Source: Pseudomonadota bacterium
GTDB lineage: Bacteria; Hydrothermota; 32-111; QNBC01
Length of the DNA: 6,462 bases
Reading direction: 5' to 3'
Assembly (NCBI GenBank): GCA_011682715.1
Contig: JAACEC010000054.1
Coordinates: 1 to 6,462 of the forward strand
Shown: piece after piece, positions 4,656 through 6,462 of the stretch
How the letters are laid out: every line of letters starts with the position of its first letter
Numbering within the stretch: the stretch's first letter is position 1
Position numbers and translations under genes: made by a program
The notes under the pieces: generated by a model
The model's input: only the letters and a program-made list of their open reading frames with translations
Told to the model about the DNA's origin: nothing
The model's database searches: none

Positions 4656-6403
4656 TTTATCAGCTTTAACCCTAATTCTGTTAGTCTTCTGTCATCAACT
4701 TCCGAAGGTGAATCTTCCATAATTCCGGATGCCTGTAGCGATTTCGGAAATGCAATAACATCCCGTATATTATCCCTATTCAACATAATCATTATGAGTC
4801 TGTCAAGACCCGGGGCTATACCTCCATGAGGAGGTGCCCCATATTTGAATCCTTCTATTAGAAAACCAAACCTTTTCTCGGCTTCCTCGTTGCTGAGTCC
4901 GATAACATTCATTATCCTTTCCTGAATATCTTTTTTAAACGCCCTTATACTTCCCGACGAAATCTCAACACCGTTACATACAAGATCGTACAATTTGCCG
5001 TGAACTTTGCCCGGATCACTTTCTATAAATTTTATATCTTCATCCAGAGGCATTGTAAAGATATGATGGCACGGTTCCCATTTCTCTTCATCCTCGTTCC
5101 ATTCGAACATAGGGAATCGTGTAATCCACAAGAAATTATACTCATTTCCTCTACCCTCTATATAAAAATCGTTACCTGTTTTCCTCCTGCATGCTCCGAG
5201 CGTCTCAAGTGTTCTTTTCCATTTTCCGGAGGCAATAAAAATAGTATTTCCGCTTAGTATATCAAGCCTTTCGATTAGTTTCTCCTTTGATATTTCACCC
5301 AAATATTTGACAATACTGCCTTTTAATTCCCCTTCGGTATATTTCACATAAAACAACCCGGGAAGTCCGTATTTTTTTGCAACATCGTTATATTCATCTA
5401 TCTGTTTTCTGCTTAACGATTGTTTTGTATTATAGGCAAAAGTGAAATCGGCATTCTCGAAAACCCCGAATCCACTACCTTTCACGATATCCGTTATATC
5501 ATTTATTTCACATCCGTATCTTAAATCGGGTTTATCGGAACCGTATCTTTCCATCGCCTCTTTATAAGTCAATCTTAAAAATGGGGTATCCAATTCGTAT
5601 GATATAACATCATGAAATACTTTTTTCATCAAACCTTCCGTAATCCTATAAACATCCTCTTCATCGACAAAACTCATCTCTATGTCTATCTGTGTGAATT
5701 CAGGTTGTCTATCGCTCCTCATATCCTCGTCTCTAAAACATCTTGCAAACTGGTAATATCTATCAAATCCGGCGACCATTAAAAGCTGTTTATACAACTG
5801 CGGTGATTGCGCCATGCTGTAAAATTTGCCAATATGATTTCTACTCGGGACGAGATAATCCCTTGCCCCTTCCGGAGTGTTTCTCGTCAAAACAGGAGTT
5901 TCTATTTCTAAAAATCCGTTTTCCGAAAGAAATGTTCTCATGCTCTGGATTGTTTTATGGCGCGCTATAATTGTTTCTTTGAGTGTATTTCTTCTAAGAT
6001 CGAGGTATCTATACTTCAGCCTTAGCTCCTCCTGAACGTTGAGATCATCTTTGATTTCGAAGGGAGGGACTTCGGATTCATTAAGAATTTCTATTTTATC
6101 AGCCACAACTTCGATTTCGCCGGTTGCGATTTCTTCATTCACCATATCGAGAGGTCTCTTTCTTACCTTTCCGGAAACCTGTAAGACAAACTCTCCTCTT
6201 ACATTTTTCACCTGCTCTTTTAGGTCTCTTCTCTCCTTTTCTATTATTACCTGAGTAACACCGTACCTGTCCCTCAAATCTATGAATACTATCTCTCCGT
6301 GATCTCTCTTTTTTTTCACCCAACCGGCAAGAACTACATTCTGCCCGTCACTGCTTTTTTTTAATTCACCACATGTATGTGTTCTTAATTTTGTCTCGTA
6401 CAT
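4640..6403 (-). CDS. aspS: aspartyl-tRNA synthetase, bacterial type (possibly non-discriminating, Asp/Asn)
   Basis: A 587-residue class IIb synthetase of normal bacterial length, which attaches Asp to tRNA-Asp in the cytoplasm using ATP. An N-terminal OB-fold anticodon domain (about 1-110) includes GWVKKKRDHGEIVFIDLRD. Motif 1 lies around GFLEIETPVLTRNTPEGARDY (163-183). QSPQLYKQLLM (199-209) and motif 2, RCFRDEDMRSDRQPEFTQID (221-240), form the aspartyl-adenylate site. The bacterial GAD insertion spans roughly 290-420. HHIFTMP (446-452) and motif 3, GIAPGLDRLIMIM (528-540), complete the catalytic domain. His35 stands where E. coli AspRS has Leu30 and Pseudomonas aeruginosa has His31, a residue tied to acceptance of tRNA-Asn. 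The start is supported by GGAG (6409-6412) five bases upstream, inside the end of the preceding gene. It is probably co-transcribed with that gene and ends in the shared terminator. Confidence 0.98.
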   Translation of the reverse strand: MYETKLRTHTCGELKKSSDGQNVVLAGWVKKKRDHGEIVFIDLRDRYGVTQVIIEKERRDLKEQVKNVRGEFVLQVSGKVRKRPLDMVNEEIATGEIEVVADKIEILNESEVPPFEIKDDLNVQEELRLKYRYLDLRRNTLKETIIARHKTIQSMRTFLSENGFLEIETPVLTRNTPEGARDYLVPSRNHIGKFYSMAQSPQLYKQLLMVAGFDRYYQFARCFRDEDMRSDRQPEFTQIDIEMSFVDEEDVYRITEGLMKKVFHDVISYELDTPFLRLTYKEAMERYGSDKPDLRYGCEINDITDIVKGSGFGVFENADFTFAYNTKQSLSRKQIDEYNDVAKKYGLPGLFYVKYTEGELKGSIVKYLGEISKEKLIERLDILSGNTIFIASGKWKRTLETLGACRRKTGNDFYIEGRGNEYNFLWITRFPMFEWNEDEEKWEPCHHIFTMPLDEDIKFIESDPGKVHGKLYDLVCNGVEISSGSIRAFKKDIQERIMNVIGLSNEEAEKRFGFLIEGFKYGAPPHGGIAPGLDRLIMIMLNRDNIRDVIAFPKSLQASGIMEDSPSEVDDRRLTELGLKLIKKKGS

Positions 6404-6405
6404 CC

Positions 6406-6462
6406 CTACTCCAATATTTTTTTAAAATCATTCAATTCTTCTATCTTAATCTCTTTTTGAGA
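6406..6462 (-). CDS. 3' end of an upstream gene, possibly histidyl-tRNA synthetase
   Basis: Eighteen codons and a TAG (6406-6408) are visible, reading SQKEIKIEELNDFKKILE. The pattern 'QKE-v-ieEL--fl' resembles the C-terminal tail of bacterial histidyl-tRNA synthetase, and hisS immediately before aspS is a common arrangement. So short a piece cannot prove identity. The stop is two bases from the aspS ATG, and the aspS ribosome binding site overlaps the last codons, which argues that this frame is real and co-transcribed. Confidence 0.55.
   Translation of the reverse strand, partial: SQKEIKIEELNDFKKILE

Overview
The window comes from an AT-rich (not counted), probably anaerobic, diderm bacterium. 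It encodes a bacterial-type (GAD-containing) aspartyl-tRNA synthetase, a lipobox secretory protein and a sigma-54 promoter in front of a metallocluster/ferredoxin operon of a kind largely confined to anaerobes. The phylum cannot be fixed from this window alone.

Layout. From 1 to about 3513 there is one minus-strand operon, read right to left. A near-perfect sigma-54 promoter (3499-3513) is followed by a Gly/Arg/Tyr-rich DUF5320-type protein (3122-3451), a 2x[4Fe-4S] ferredoxin with a GR-rich linker and a C-terminal zinc ribbon (2642-3085), a NifX/ORP-type Fe-Mo cluster-binding protein (2307-2630), a class I SAM methyltransferase (1685-2317), and two paralogous MinD-type ATPases with inserted ferredoxin domains (835-1671, and 1-838, which runs off the left edge). 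The last four genes abut or overlap. A strong hairpin separates the first two. Gene content and sigma-54 control match the 'orange protein' (ORP) complex operons described in Desulfovibrio vulgaris. The simplest reading is an ORP-like system in which two MinD/ferredoxin ATPases, an electron carrier and a small metallocluster-binding protein work together, here with a methyltransferase and two GR-rich proteins added.

From about 3514 to 4052 there is a non-coding AT-rich region. Near the operon it holds a perfect 17-bp palindrome (3566-3582) and a related imperfect one (3640-3656), at distances suitable for an enhancer-binding protein. I see no gene in the rest.

At 4103-4624 (plus strand) lies an unrecognised small lipoprotein, driven by a promoter with exact consensus -35 and -10 hexamers and a 17-bp spacer (4053-4081). 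It converges on aspS (4640-6403, minus) across a bidirectional terminator whose loop contains the aspS stop codon. The right edge (6406-6462) holds the last 18 codons of another minus-strand gene, possibly hisS, whose end carries the aspS ribosome binding site. The aspS product has His at the anticodon-domain position (His35) linked to non-discriminating AspRS enzymes, so it may also charge tRNA-Asn.
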